Shown: in pieces, positions 12,213 through 23,068 of the stretch
Position numbering within the stretch: the first letter of the stretch is position 1
Layout of the letters: every line of letters starts with the position of its first letter
Assembly (NCBI GenBank): GCA_030765065.1
Contig: CM060990.1
Span: forward strand, 458,636,321 to 458,700,320
Length of the DNA stretch: 64,000 nt
Reading direction: 5' to 3'
DNA from: Deroplatys truncata
Taxonomy: Eukaryota > Arthropoda > Insecta > Mantodea > Mantidae
Made by a program: the position numbers and the translations under genes
The notes under the pieces: generated by a model
What the model was told of the DNA's origin: nothing
The model's database searches: none
Seen by the model: the letters and a program-made list of their open reading frames with translations, nothing else

Positions 12213-12548
12213 ATGCTTGCGTGCAGTGCAAATTGTACAAATAATTCCGGTGAAACAGAAATTTTGATTATTACTCATTCCCTGATAAGCGATAAGAATC
12301 CACATGTATACAACAAATTTATACTATACAATACATGCTATGATACGCAAAAACTTTGTGCCAACATGTGTATGTAGAATGTGTATGTGCTAGTGTATGT
12401 AGAATTCATTTCAAAGAAAGTGATTTTAACGAGTCGGGTATTATAAAAATAAGAATAAGGAAGAACGAGACAGTCAAAAGCCCTAGACAGAAAGGTCATG
12501 TGGTGCCTTCAGAATTTTTAGGACTAGAAGAAGAACTCCCCAAAAAAT
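12213..12548 (+). pseudogene. THAP DNA-binding domain of transposon copy 2
   Basis: From ATG at 12213 the frame reads MLACSANCTNNSGETEILII, with the paired cysteines (C-x3-C) that open a THAP finger. A later segment near 12398-12440 reads CRIHFKESDFNES, the C-x2-H half of the finger. Then come basic residues (IRIRKNETVKSPRQKGHVV) and a stop at about 12548. THAP domains bind DNA with one zinc (C2CH) and in P and Kolobok-type elements tether the transposase to its own ends. The two halves are in different frames, so the domain is broken in this copy. Confidence 0.6.
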
Positions 12549-13082
12549 AAATTAAAGTTTTCTTCAAAGAAAGTAAGTGATACAGCTAGTCAATAATTCA
12601 GTAAGCAATTCTCAGCAAGAAAGTGAAGCTAGACTAGTTTCTGAATCTTTATAGTCTGAGTTGAAATTTGATGCTGAAATACAATGCAAGTTGGGAGCGA
12701 AAATTTTAGTGCTATGAATGGCGCTAATCTGAATCAAAGTTTGACTGATGAGGAAGGTAAATCTTCAGTTGTAAATTATGACGGTTATAAACCGAATGAG
12801 TATTTCAGGGAGTCAGTGAAGTTGGGGAAAAAAGTGAAGCATAAGAGTAGATATGTCTAGAAAATATTTTGTGTTTGTATGTGTAAGTGCTCTCCTTGCG
12901 CTACTCGGCATTTGTCACACATGTGGTGGGCCTGTCATTGAAAGAAACTCTAAAAAACGAGGGGCATTAATGCGAATGATAACTCACTGTGTGAATGCGC
13001 ACACTTTTGAGTGACGATCTGGAGGTGAAAGTGGAATTCTGAAAAGTAATGGGTGCATAACTTCAGCAGTGTGTCTTGCTGA

Positions 13083-13900
13083 ATGACGTTTAACTATTTC
13101 TTGGTTTTCTCAAAAGCAATAAAACTATTCTTTTTTCTGAATCATATTCTTGTGTACCTGTTAAAATTTTGCTTCTACTTCTGTACACAAAGCCTGGTTA
13201 AGAGAAAAGAAAGTAGTTTTGCAATTCCCATGAATGATTCAAATTTATGTTTATGTGAGGATGGACAGCACCAATCCCCAGGATTTTCTATTAAATGTGT
13301 GACATGCTCCAGAATGAATTTGACAACAAATAAAATATTACACTTCATAGTGTACAGAGAGAAACTGTAACTATTGATATTGAGAAAGCTGCTTGCGAAA
13401 ATATACTGACTTCTATGAATGAAAACCTGTCCACCTGTCAGATAGACACACTGGTATTAGAGCTTTGATGAGAAAGAAATTTCCGATATCCGCCATGAAT
13501 TTGATGCCTGATATATTACTAACTCCCTTATGAAAATCTTTAATAAGATTCCAAAATCATTGGTCCTTCATGAGTGGAAGCCTTCTATTTATACTCATCT
13601 GTGGCGGGCATCTGCTGTTTGTGAAAGTGATAGTTTATCCCTAAAGGAAAAGTTTACATAAACCTAAATCTTGTTACTAATGTCCATAATTGGGCAGGTT
13701 TGGAGAAATTTCATTCATGTGCTCATGATGTGTTCAGTGAAGAAGAAGTTTAAAACACAAACTGGCTTTGTAGGAATTCCACAGAATACAATGGCTTGTG
13801 CAGTATCATAAAGAATGCAACATTTTTAGGTAAGTGATATTACGCATATCAATAGTTTTCATCATACTTACAGGAAGCCTTGAATCCAATGAGCGCTTGA
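13083..13900 (+). pseudogene. Central transposase remnant of THAP transposon copy 2
   Basis: Coding-like sequence continues after the THAP segment: a frame at 13083-13370 with paired cysteines (CVTCSRMN) and then broken stretches such as ISAMNLMPDILLT and NWAGLEKFHSCAHDVF near 13500-13740. I recognise no catalytic motif with confidence. Collinearity with copy 1 and with the C-terminal piece at 17350 supports this as one decayed transposase interrupted by the mariner. Confidence 0.4.
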
Positions 13901-14170
13901 AGTACGTCCCAAAACGAACACATTTTTCATTTCCAAGCATGTACGAGGTGTGTTCAAAAAAAGCCCGAACTTTTGAAATAGCTCGTCAACCGGCACAGGG
14001 AGAGCGCTGCTGAAGTTGTGTATATGCATTCTTGGGAATGCCGCCAATATGGCTTGCTGATTGGCGGAGAGCTGATCACGTGGTATCCGCGCGCCATCTT
14101 GGACTGGGTACCTCAATATAAACATAGGAAAACGGCTGTGTCGAAGCTGATTTATGAGTGAAAATGCCAG

Positions 14171-14322
14171 ATGCTGTGCTTTCGGTGCACTACGAGGGTA
14201 CAACAGGGTAATAAATTATATAGGTTACCGTGGAAACTCAGAAACTTGCAGAAAAGAAGGATTTGATTGGCCAAAATCAGTAGAAAGCACTGGACTCCTG
14301 GAGAAGATGCACTACTTTTGAA
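14171..14322 (+). pseudogene. THAP-domain first exon with splice donor, broken
   Basis: A second, different THAP segment. Reading from 14171: CFRCTTRVQQGNKLYRLPWK, then LQKRRI-stop-LAKISRKHW and TPGEDALLLK. It has the opening C-x2-C, the LYRLP block, the basic run and the W-TP ending of a THAP domain. The conserved tryptophan after RRI is a TGA at 14264-14266. The frame stops at GAA|GTAAGTACC (14320-14331), a good 5' splice site. Known THAP genes and P-type elements often end exon 1 inside the domain just before the C-x2-H pair, so this looks like exon 1 of a THAP gene or transposon. No matching acceptor exon was identified. Confidence 0.55.
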
Positions 14323-14963
14323 GTAAGTACCTATTCCGTATTTAAAACATTAATTTAACAGTGGATTTTACTAGTCATTAAATTTTATATTGCGTACTCT
14401 CAATCGTTTTGCTCCTCCGGAAAGGAACATTTCATGTTTCTGTGTATTATAAGCAGCAGTATACTTAAAACCTGTTGTTTTGTTTAAACTGATTCTAATA
14501 CCAACCCTTCTGACTTCTGTAAATTTTGTTCAAGTATTTTACTGAAAATGCAACCAGCTTTATACTTTGTTTGTTTGTTTCATAATTATTAGTATTAATA
14601 ATGATGGCATAGCTTCCTTTATACAATTTAGCATTGACTATGTTCACAATTTCACTGTAGTCACAACTGGGAAAGTATGAATGCATTAACTTATGTATAT
14701 ATGTATATACATATATATATATATCCTGTGCTAAATTTACATTTTCTACACTGTTTATCAAATGCATTTTTATATTTATAGCCAAAAGTTGTATAAAGTT
14801 AAGTATGTCCAACTAGAAGGGTTTATTAACGCTTTCAGCATGCTTTCAGATCCTAACCTATTAAACTGTGCTTATTTGCAATATTATTGTGGATATTTTA
14901 AAAAGTTATTTTATGATTGGTGTCTTTTTCTATAGTAATAAATATATATAGTAGTATAATATA

Positions 14964-16046
14964 CGGTACTTACGCGAATCTAATGCGCACCTGTTTTGAC
15001 CAAATGTAGTACTCAAAATCGTGGTGCCCATTAGATTCGATTGAAAATCCGTTCCGTTGAATGCCAGTAACTCCATTCAATGTTTTCGTTTATTACGTCA
15101 CAATGGATTGCTGGAGTTAACATGCATCCGGAAACTCCCGAAAAGATAGCCGCTCATTTATTATTGGCCTATCATTGAGCGTTTTTAGTTACGATATGGA
15201 GGACAAGGGCAAACAGAGAAGAACGTCCTGTGATGTTTCTTTAAAGCGTAAAGTAATCGTTTATGCTGAAAAGAATGGTAGTAGAAAGGCAGGAAGGAAG
15301 TTCAATATATCAGAGAGCAACGTTACCTTGGGGTGAAAACAGAAATTGGCATTATTTGCTACTAAAGCGAGTAGGAAGAAATTAACGGGTCATCGCAAAG
15401 AAAGACATCCCGAAGTTGAAGAAAAAGTGTTGGAATTTGTGCGTGAAAGGAGGAAGAATGGGCAACCTGTGACTAGTGACATATACGAAAGAAAGCTAAA
15501 GAGGAGGCTGAAGTTCTTGGTTGGTATTCCGAAACAAGAGTTGGACTAGCCGGGGAGGGTGGATAGTTTCATGCAGCGGACGGGTATATCTCTAAGACGC
15601 CGTACAACAATGTGCCAGAAGCTTCCTGCAGATTTTGAGGACAAACTACACCGTTTCAGCGGTATGTCATTTCATTTCGGAAGAAAAAGAAAATTTCCAA
15701 GGGCAAATAGCCAACGCCAATTTGGTTTTGATATGCCGTGGAACTACACTATTACTGAGAAGGCGACAAAGGAAGTTATCATCAAAACAATAGAGTGCGG
15801 AAAACAGCGCGTAACACTAATTTTGTTCATTAACAATGTGTCACCTAACAATAGGGCGCAGTCAATTCTATAATCTGATGGTTTATATATACGATAAATC
15901 CATTGTTGTATTAAATAAATTTAAATAAAATACCTATTACCTATTTTCTGCCATTAATGCGCTTTACATTCGATACAAACCCTATTTTTTCCCCCATAAT
16001 TTTAAGTTTCAAATATGGGGTCGCATTAGATTCGTGTAAATACGGC
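14964..16046 (+). mobile_element. pogo-like transposon, internally deleted
   Basis: Inverted ends match over about 28 bases: CGGTACTTACGCGAATCTAA at 14964 and, from the other strand at 16046, CCGTATTTACACGAATCTAA. TA/TATA surrounds both ends. The element is only 1.08 kb, while autonomous pogo-like elements are around 2 kb or more, and it keeps just the N-terminal half of its transposase gene. It lies inside the insert that split the mariner. Confidence 0.85.
15196..15870 (+). pseudogene. pogo-like transposase, N-terminal CENP-B-type DNA-binding part
   Basis: From ATG at 15196: SLKRKVIVYAEKNGSRKAGR then KFNISESNV, a Psq/CENP-B N-terminal helix-turn-helix. It is followed by a second CENP-B-type unit (ERHPEVEEKVLEFVRERRKN near 15406-15470, then a broken stretch, then SFMQRTGISLRRRTTMCQKL and PADFEDKL near 15565-15650). 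In this family the two units grip the element ends. Stops at 15334 and 15547 interrupt the frame, and the DDE catalytic core is absent. The last stretch (ANSQRQFGFDMPWNYTITEK) leads into the core and ends at 15870. A TIR-bound, catalytically empty remnant. Confidence 0.75.
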
Positions 16047-16734
16047 ATATAATATATACAGTAGTACATATAATATAGTAATAAACAAAAATATTACATA
16101 ACAATGTGCAACTTTCGTTGCAACGCCGTTGTGCAACACATCGATAGATTTCCTTGCGAATACCAAAAGTGACATACAGTATTTTCTTCACACTGCTTCT
16201 GTAATTAATAAATGTTTGTTAATGGTTATAATGTCATTAAGCATTTCTAAATTCTTATTTTATACTACCATTTAAACTGTGGACAGGATAATGTCATGAA
16301 TGTCACTGTAAGTCATGTGCATGCAGCGGAGGATCCTTTTATTTTACATTAATTTGCGAAAACAGCATTACCCTACGTAACGTTAAGTTAAGTAAAGTAA
16401 TATTTTATGCTGGAAATACGTAAGTTGTGCACAAGCGTATTGGTGTCCTTCTGTGCATGATTTTTGTGTTTTATTTCGGTTTTTCTAAGACCGTGTAACC
16501 AGGCCGCATTACTTGTATATGGGAAGACGGGCGACTTTAGTCCAACACAGCTGTCGCGCTGACCCTTTTAATACACACAGAGAACTTTACACAATGCAGT
16601 TACTGAGCGCACCTAGCAGCAGGTTTAGACAACAAACTGCCATTTGCATATTTCGCTATGACCGTTTAGTTGCCGAGCTACAGCCGCTAAAGCGAACACG
16701 TGCACAAGCTGTTCGTCGGATTAGTGACAACGAA

Positions 16735-17281
16735 AAGCTTGAAGAACAAATTGTGCATGTGAAATGTTGCTACAAACTTGTCAAAACTTTACAGAGACAT
16801 TTCAATTGCTTAGCCAAGCATACGGAGAGTGTATGAGTCGGTCAAAGATCAAGGTGATGTTAGTTGTGTTTTTTGACTGCAAAGGCATTGTCCATCAGGA
16901 ATTTGTACCACATGTCAGGTGGTAAACAAGGAGGTCTACCAGGGAATTTTAGCGCGTTTGAGGGATGCTTTGCGCTGGAAGAGGCCTGAATTGCGGAGTA
17001 GCCAGACTTGGATGTTGCATCATGACAATATCTGGCAAAACATCAGACTTCCGTTGTGCCCCATCCACCGTATTCTCCGTATCTAGCCCAGCAGACTGTT
17101 TCTTGTTTCCCAAACTTAAAGCCACGTTGAAAGGACGTCGTTTTTATAGCGTAGACGAGATTCAGGACAATGAAACAAGAGACCTGTGCGCTCTAGAAGA
17201 CTTTCCAAAAAATGGAAAAAAAAAACCTTGGGAACGGTGTATTACCAGTAGAGGAGATTACTTTGAGGGGGACAGTGCTTA
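16735..17281 (+). pseudogene. mariner transposase, internally deleted
   Basis: The start region reads EKLEEQIVHVKCCYKL then, in another frame, ETFQLLSQAYGECMSRSK, the N-terminal helix-turn-helix of a mariner transposase. It passes at once into KVMLVVFFDCKGIVHQEFVP, so the linker and the first catalytic aspartate are deleted. The rest holds LHHDN near 17010 (second acid) and, in a different frame, PADCFLFPKLKATLKGRRF near 17092-17145 (third acid). The C-terminus CITSRGDYFEGD is typical. Several frame changes make it inactive. This is a different subfamily from the mariner at 5822. Confidence 0.8.
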
Positions 17282-17349
17282 AAATGTTGTACAATGAGCA
17301 ATAAAGATGTAACAGCAAAAGTTCGGTCCGTATTTGAACACACCTCGTA

Positions 17350-17945
17350 TGTCAGAACAACGATAGCTGCTCTAGATCATAATTTTTACCAAGGGAAAGA
17401 GGTAGTGGACAGTTCCGTGGGATATTCTAAAACGGTTGGAGAACGGGTGTATAAGAAGAAGTGTGTGGAAAAACCTTACGAGTGGAGACAAAACTTTGCA
17501 ACACAAAGAGTGAGTGAATTAAATGAACACAAGTATCAATACGAGTGTGTTGTACCAGAGGTTAATGACCGTAGTGACATGTTTTGTAATTTTGGCTCAC
17601 TTCTTACGAGTGGAGACAAAACCATGTAACACAAATAGTGAGTGAAGTAAATGAACAGAAGGTTCAAGAGGACTATGTTGTACCAGGATTTACTGACCGT
17701 AGTGACATACTTTGTAATATTGGGTCACTCCGTAATATTGCCTCACTCCTTATGAGTGGAGACAAAGCCTTGTAACACAAATAGTGAGTGAAGTAAATGA
17801 ACACAAGTTAGATTACGAGTATGCTGTACCAGGAGTTACTGACCGTAGTGACATATCTTGTAATATTGGCTCACTCCAGAAAATTAAGCCTAATAAGCAG
17901 GAAATGGAAGGCCGGTACTTTCCTCGGTTTGGATTACCTTTGTGA
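17350..17945 (+). pseudogene. C-terminal transposase part of THAP transposon copy 2
   Basis: The frame from about 17361 reads AALDHNFYQGKEVV, then KTVGERVYKKKCVEKPYEWR, and continues to 17629. Similar 'DHN...' blocks followed by basic residues and a short helix occur near the C-terminus of transposases in THAP-bearing elements; that placement is from memory and not searched. Copy 1 has the same block at 11164 with a single version of the following segment. Here that segment is tripled (17476-17876). Confidence 0.45.
17476..17876 (+). repeat. Triplicated segment of 128-146 bp
   Basis: Three successive units start with TTA(C/T)GAGTGGAGACAAA at 17476, 17604 and 17750. Each contains the ACACAA-AGTGAGTGAA block and the GACCGTAGTGACAT block. 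Unit 2 has an extra short duplication (CACTCCGTAATATTGCCT). The paralogous copy 1 has one unit, so the expansion happened after the two copies separated. Confidence 0.85.
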
Positions 17946-18250
17946 GAAAACGATGAAGAAGAAGGAATAAAATATGTAATTAAGGAGACGAGTTCAAGGA
18001 AGTGAAATTTTAAAGCATGGATATTGAAGGCACTATAGTGGCCATATATTCCTGTTGAAACTTAAACGCTATACTGATCAGCTGCTCCGGCAGGAAATAC
18101 TTGCTTCAAGAAGCCGTATGATGTCACCACAGTGTGCTGCCGATGTGGAAAATACCCTGCAGATCTTGGAACGGTAAGTCGTACATTTTTCCGGTTTTCA
18201 CCATTGTTATGCGCAACCCAAGATTAAGAATATTAAATAAAATAGACATG

Positions 18251-20267
18251 TGAGTTTTTCGTTCAGTCCTCCTTTAAGAAAATATCACGCTTTCCGGTTG
18301 AATAGTAAGCCGATATGTACCGTTTCACAAGTAGGAGTTTTCTCCAGCTTGCTTCTTACCTTGAGTTAGGTCATATAAACAAGTATGCACAGTGATTTGA
18401 GCTCTTTATGTTACGCATATCGTCTACAATGCCAGGCGGTGACGTTTGTTTTTATAATTACATTATTAAGGTAACAAGGGATGACAAATGCCTTGTGATT
18501 GAACGGAATGTATGCCTTTTCCGTCGACTTAACTTAATATTAATTTCTGCTCAATATTCAACTTAAGGATGCTCTTATTTTGTAAATAAATGAAAAAATA
18601 AAACTCCCATTCACAAAGGTAAATAGTTTGAACCAGAAGTCTATGAAATCTACGGAAGAATTTAGCCATTTAATTCTGCCAAAGAGAAAACATACAATAC
18701 ATGCTGCTACGATTTACACATTAGTTTTCGTGACACCAGCAAACGCAAAAATCTCTGTGCGAGGAGACGAAAGTTTATAAGCGAATTTAAACTCGTCTTC
18801 TCCCCTCTCTCTCGGAAAAAACAACTCAATCTAATATGGCGCATCCTTCGTTCATTATTTCAGATTAAGCGCTATGATTGGCAGTTGCCATGTTAATACC
18901 ATACTACCAAGTTACAAACTTCTGAAGTGTCAATCTTAAAGTTAAGAACGTCAGTCCGCGACCAGTTAACTCCCAACGACCACCTAAATCCAGTCACAAA
19001 CTGAAAGAGAACTTCAGGAACCTGTTTACGCCATTCAGTGCGGACCGCGATCAATCATGTGACAAAGCATTTGGATAACATTACTAACAGGCTTTAAGCA
19101 GTGTTCTTTACGACTGAAGATACATATCACCCAGTAAGAAATAAAAACATGAAATGGATCTTTACAACATTTCTAACAGAAGGAAACTCGTGTTTTACTT
19201 TTCTGGGATCCTAAAAGCTTAAATGTATGTATGCACCAACTTTTTCCGAAACACTTTTGTATTATACTCGCTGTTTTCGCGGTTCAAGTATTTTCTTTGT
19301 GACGGGTTTGGTTCCAATTTTCTCTGTTAACAAGAGATGCTGCACATGAGGAAGCTATCAGTAATTTGCAACGTAGGACGGTAAGTGGATTCCTAATAAG
19401 GTTTCCGATCTTTCATTACGTCCTCTTTGGCAAGCAAGTGTTAGCTATTAAATTTGCCTAAGTATACTGATAATAACACAGGAAGCAAGTTTATTAGATT
19501 AGTCTGTGGTATGCGCTGTAGACGAGAAACAGGATTTTAATGTGTAGAGGCATATCATATCTTTGGTGCATTAAGTATGAAGGGTAGACGTGAACCTCAC
19601 AAGCCTATGAGATGATGGCAGGATTGTTAGAGATGCCTAAGAGAGCACAAAGATAACTTGTATGATATACCCGTGTTTGAGGTATGTATCGAAATTCGTA
19701 AGCGTCTGTTTCCTGTAACTAACCACAATGAAGTGATAACGTGGTAGATACTTTACCTCACTCCTGATGTAAAGAAGAATAAACTGATTAGCAAATTATT
19801 TCACGTGATATACACATCTAAAACATTCCTTTAATAGTTCAGAGAACACATTTGTAAACAACTAACAATCAACAATTTTCTTTCATTAGCTTGAAATGTT
19901 TACCATATGCGCAGAAAGTAAAATAAAAGAAACATACACATTTTATGAAACTATGTCTATGAAGTTTTGAAATATTAATTTGTTTATTTTCAGTTTATCA
20001 TTTTTATATGCCAAAACAAAATTCTCCTTGTGTCTAACGGTTTATTATATCTGTCCCGATACTCGTGAGCTTAAGAACTAGCACGAACAAATTGTTTTGC
20101 AGTTACTGACTAGTTTTAACCCTTGTACTAGCCTTGCAGCATGTAGCAAACGAATGGATAGGCTATCAGAGGGATATGTAATGGGAGTTCAAATGACTCG
20201 TGAGTCCCATTTTTATCGTACATGACTTACATGCGTATTTCTGGAGGTATGCATTGGTACCATATCG

Positions 20268-20316
<49 letters not shown>

Positions 20317-22204
20317 AGGCGCCTTCTTGCTCTCTAAAGCAATTCTTCAAAACCTATTGATGTTAAACATACGGAAAAATAAAAAATTTGCTCCTTGATA
20401 CTTACCTGTCGATACACATTGACTAATGGGAAGCCGAAATAAATGTGTTCCCCTTTTCATCATACAGCACATTTTCAAATGAACCAAAAGTGTAGCTGTT
20501 TCTGTGATATCCAGGAAAAGCTGATTTGAATACACTAAAAAAGAAAGTTAAATACAACAATTCAAATATAATGACACACTAAATGAGAACGCAGACACTA
20601 AAAATAGGTATGCACAAAACACAATAACAATGGAACCATCCTGAATTAATAAGAAGGTGAGAGTATACACCAAAGGATTAAGTTGTATGCAGGCTTGCAA
20701 CTTAACGCAGCCAAAAATTTCCTTCAGGCCTTTAATGTTTAAGGTGCAAATTCATTCCTCAGTAATCTGCATGTCTATGCTTGATATTAATAGATGCTAA
20801 AATATTCATTAGATCTATTTAAGAAGCATATCACACCGATTGTTACACATAATTATAAGCATTTTATACGGTAAGTTCATCAAATGCTGAGTGCAGGTGA
20901 AACAACCCGAGCAAATGAGAACTTTGTGGCAATTCTCTCTCTCTGTGACATAATGAAGCCATGTAATTTATTGCGTTACGCACGTTATCAGTTCCGTGGG
21001 TTGATTTACCTTCAATATTACTCACCCCACCTAATCGACGTTAAAGTAGTGACGTCCAACCCATCAACTTCCAACTACAGCAAACAAAATCCATGGTAAT
21101 TAAAATCCCTATATGAAGATTTAAATGCCCTTTTTAACCTGCAAAGCAAGGAATAAAATGTGCAATTTAACTGGCAGTTCGTGTACAAGGTGTCATCATA
21201 ACAAGAGGCTTAATATTCCACTACATGTAAGTTTATCCTGTGTTCGTCAAATGAGAAGAATGTATACAATCTGACGTGTTGCAAAAGCACTTTAAGAGTG
21301 TACCAGAAATTTGGTAATTTGCCTCTAATGAGAACAAAAAACTGCTCTATATAAAACAACCAAATAGTTTTTTTAATTCCTTTTAAACGTATCAGGAAAA
21401 TATTTTTGCTTTAACCCCAGTTTTAAATAATAATATTGCTCAGAATATAATATATTTACTAATGACATGACATAAACAATTAAAGCTTTCTGATTATTTT
21501 TGTACAGGTGCAATTCAAATAAAATAGCATTATTAGGCCACTTTATTTAAAAAATGTTTAATGTTCGTTTTTAGTACATACCGTGGACACTGATGATGCA
21601 TGTCATAAAATTATAATTGAGAAATGCAAATTCGGAAGGAAGCTTACCGGAACAAAGTTTAAGGTATCTTCCCGGTATGTAACAGTTATGTGGAGTGAGA
21701 AGAATCTGAAAAACTCTCATTTAGGAAGGACGATTATGGTAATATCGAACAACGGACCTACTGTTTATGAGTCCCTGACTTAACGACCTCTGCCACCCGT
21801 GACAGCATTAAAACGACGATACTAGGCACTATTCCGATTAACTTGCATTAATAAAATATTCATCTATCTTGAAGAGTAATGCTACTTAAGGTCAGGACTC
21901 ATTTACTATTGAACAGCAAGCAAATCTTCAGAGCTATTTTCTTACGCTTTAATATTCATTGCAAATGAATATATTCAGAACTACATGGGATTATAAACTT
22001 AGGCGCAAGAAGGTATAAGATTTTACTGTAAGTTCTATAAACCATAGTAAGAAAAATAAATCATGGAATTAATGACTGAAGAAATTTCCAGCTTTTTAAA
22101 TAACAAGTTAATGGTGCATAAAAGCCTTTAAATTTATGAATATTGGCTATGTGGTTTACATAAAAACATTATTCTCCAGTTTTCGAGCTATCCAAATTTA
22201 ATTT
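18251..22204. other. No gene recognised; one (CT)n run
   Basis: Four kilobases of AT-rich sequence with no transposase, matched ends or protein domain. A (CT)n microsatellite lies at 20268-20316. The open frames of 60-70 codons have no recognisable content. The stretch could be intronic or intergenic host DNA. Confidence 0.4.
20268..20316. repeat. (CT)n microsatellite
   Basis: About 24 CT units with a C-rich start. Confidence 0.95.
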
Positions 22205-23068
22205 TGAGCCATTTGTGGCTGCCCTCTTAAACTATCATCGTCTCTACAAGCGGGAGGCTATAAAAGTTAATCATCACCTTCAGGTTCGATGTCATCGGCT
22301 ATTCGCCTGGGCATTGGAGCATGCAGATAGCGCTGACCGCCGGCTGAGCCGTCTAGAAATAGTCTGCTTCTTCACCCTGAGAGGTCGGCCTGGTAGCTCG
22401 CCAGAGGGAGCTGTTGGCGAGGACTTGGAGTCACATGGTACACTCGCATGTGGAAGGCCCAGATTCAAGTCCTGGCACCTGAGGGAACTTTTTATGTTTA
22501 GTAAACTTAACGAGAACTGATAGTTTGGCATGGAGGAGTCGCTTCACTTAATTAGTTTAATTACGTGAATTTCATTAAAACACAAGTTGTTACTTGTTAG
22601 AATATGTTTTAATGAGCGTTATAAATAACTGCATATAACAATGTAATTATAGCTTACAAACATAAGGCATCATTAAATACTGTTTTACTATTTAAAGCCA
22701 TTCTTTCATACAAAAGAAAGCCAATAAATTGTTCTGAGAATTTACAAATTGCAGTACGTACAAACAAAATAACGTTTTCAAGTCCATATTATGATCGTTG
22801 TGGACCTCTCTTGTTACCAAAGTAATACTTTTAACAGTGGCTATGACACCATGCTGGACCATCACACAGATAAACCCGTTTCCTCCATGTGGTTGTAATA
22901 GGAGTAGGAACTGGCCACCATGCCGGTGGAGGCAAGATCTAAGTGTAACCATCATCGCCAGCCTAACCCGGCGCAACATGGCCGGTGTGATGTCACGGCA
23001 AGTTAAGATGATGCGCTCCCTGAGTTGTTGAGGGGTCATTGGCCGTTCCTGGTACGCGATATCTTTAA

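Larger units (their letters stand above)
13944..17347 (+). mobile_element. mariner-family transposon, interrupted and internally deleted
   Basis: Inverted ends: CGAGGTGTGTTCAAAAAAAG from 13944, and on the minus strand from 17347 CGAGGTGTGTTCAAATACGG. TA flanks both ends (13942-13943, 17348-17349). THAP transposon copy 1 carries the same flanks without the insert (ATTTCTTATGTATATCAGA near 11135), which confirms the boundaries. The span of 3.4 kb exceeds the usual 1.3 kb because a second insertion (roughly 14150-16620) separates its 5' leader from its transposase. Confidence 0.9.
12055..18250 (+). mobile_element. THAP-domain DNA transposon, copy 2, interrupted
   Basis: Paralogous to copy 1 and in the same orientation about 0.1 kb downstream of it, so the two form a tandem pair. 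It is interrupted by the mariner at 13944-17347. Without that insert and the local triplication at 17476-17876 it would be about as long as copy 1 and slightly better preserved. It ends near 18250, where similarity to copy 1 stops (TTTTT-G-TCAGTCC). No clear terminal inverted repeats or target duplication were seen. Confidence 0.65.

Noticed and set aside
13868-14203. Minus-strand frame of 111 codons
   Set aside because: It crosses the junction between the THAP transposon and the mariner end and has no domain.
22212-22531. Frames of 79 and 101 codons on both strands
   Set aside because: They lie in the left part of an LTR and the edge of the DNA transposon, with no protein domain.
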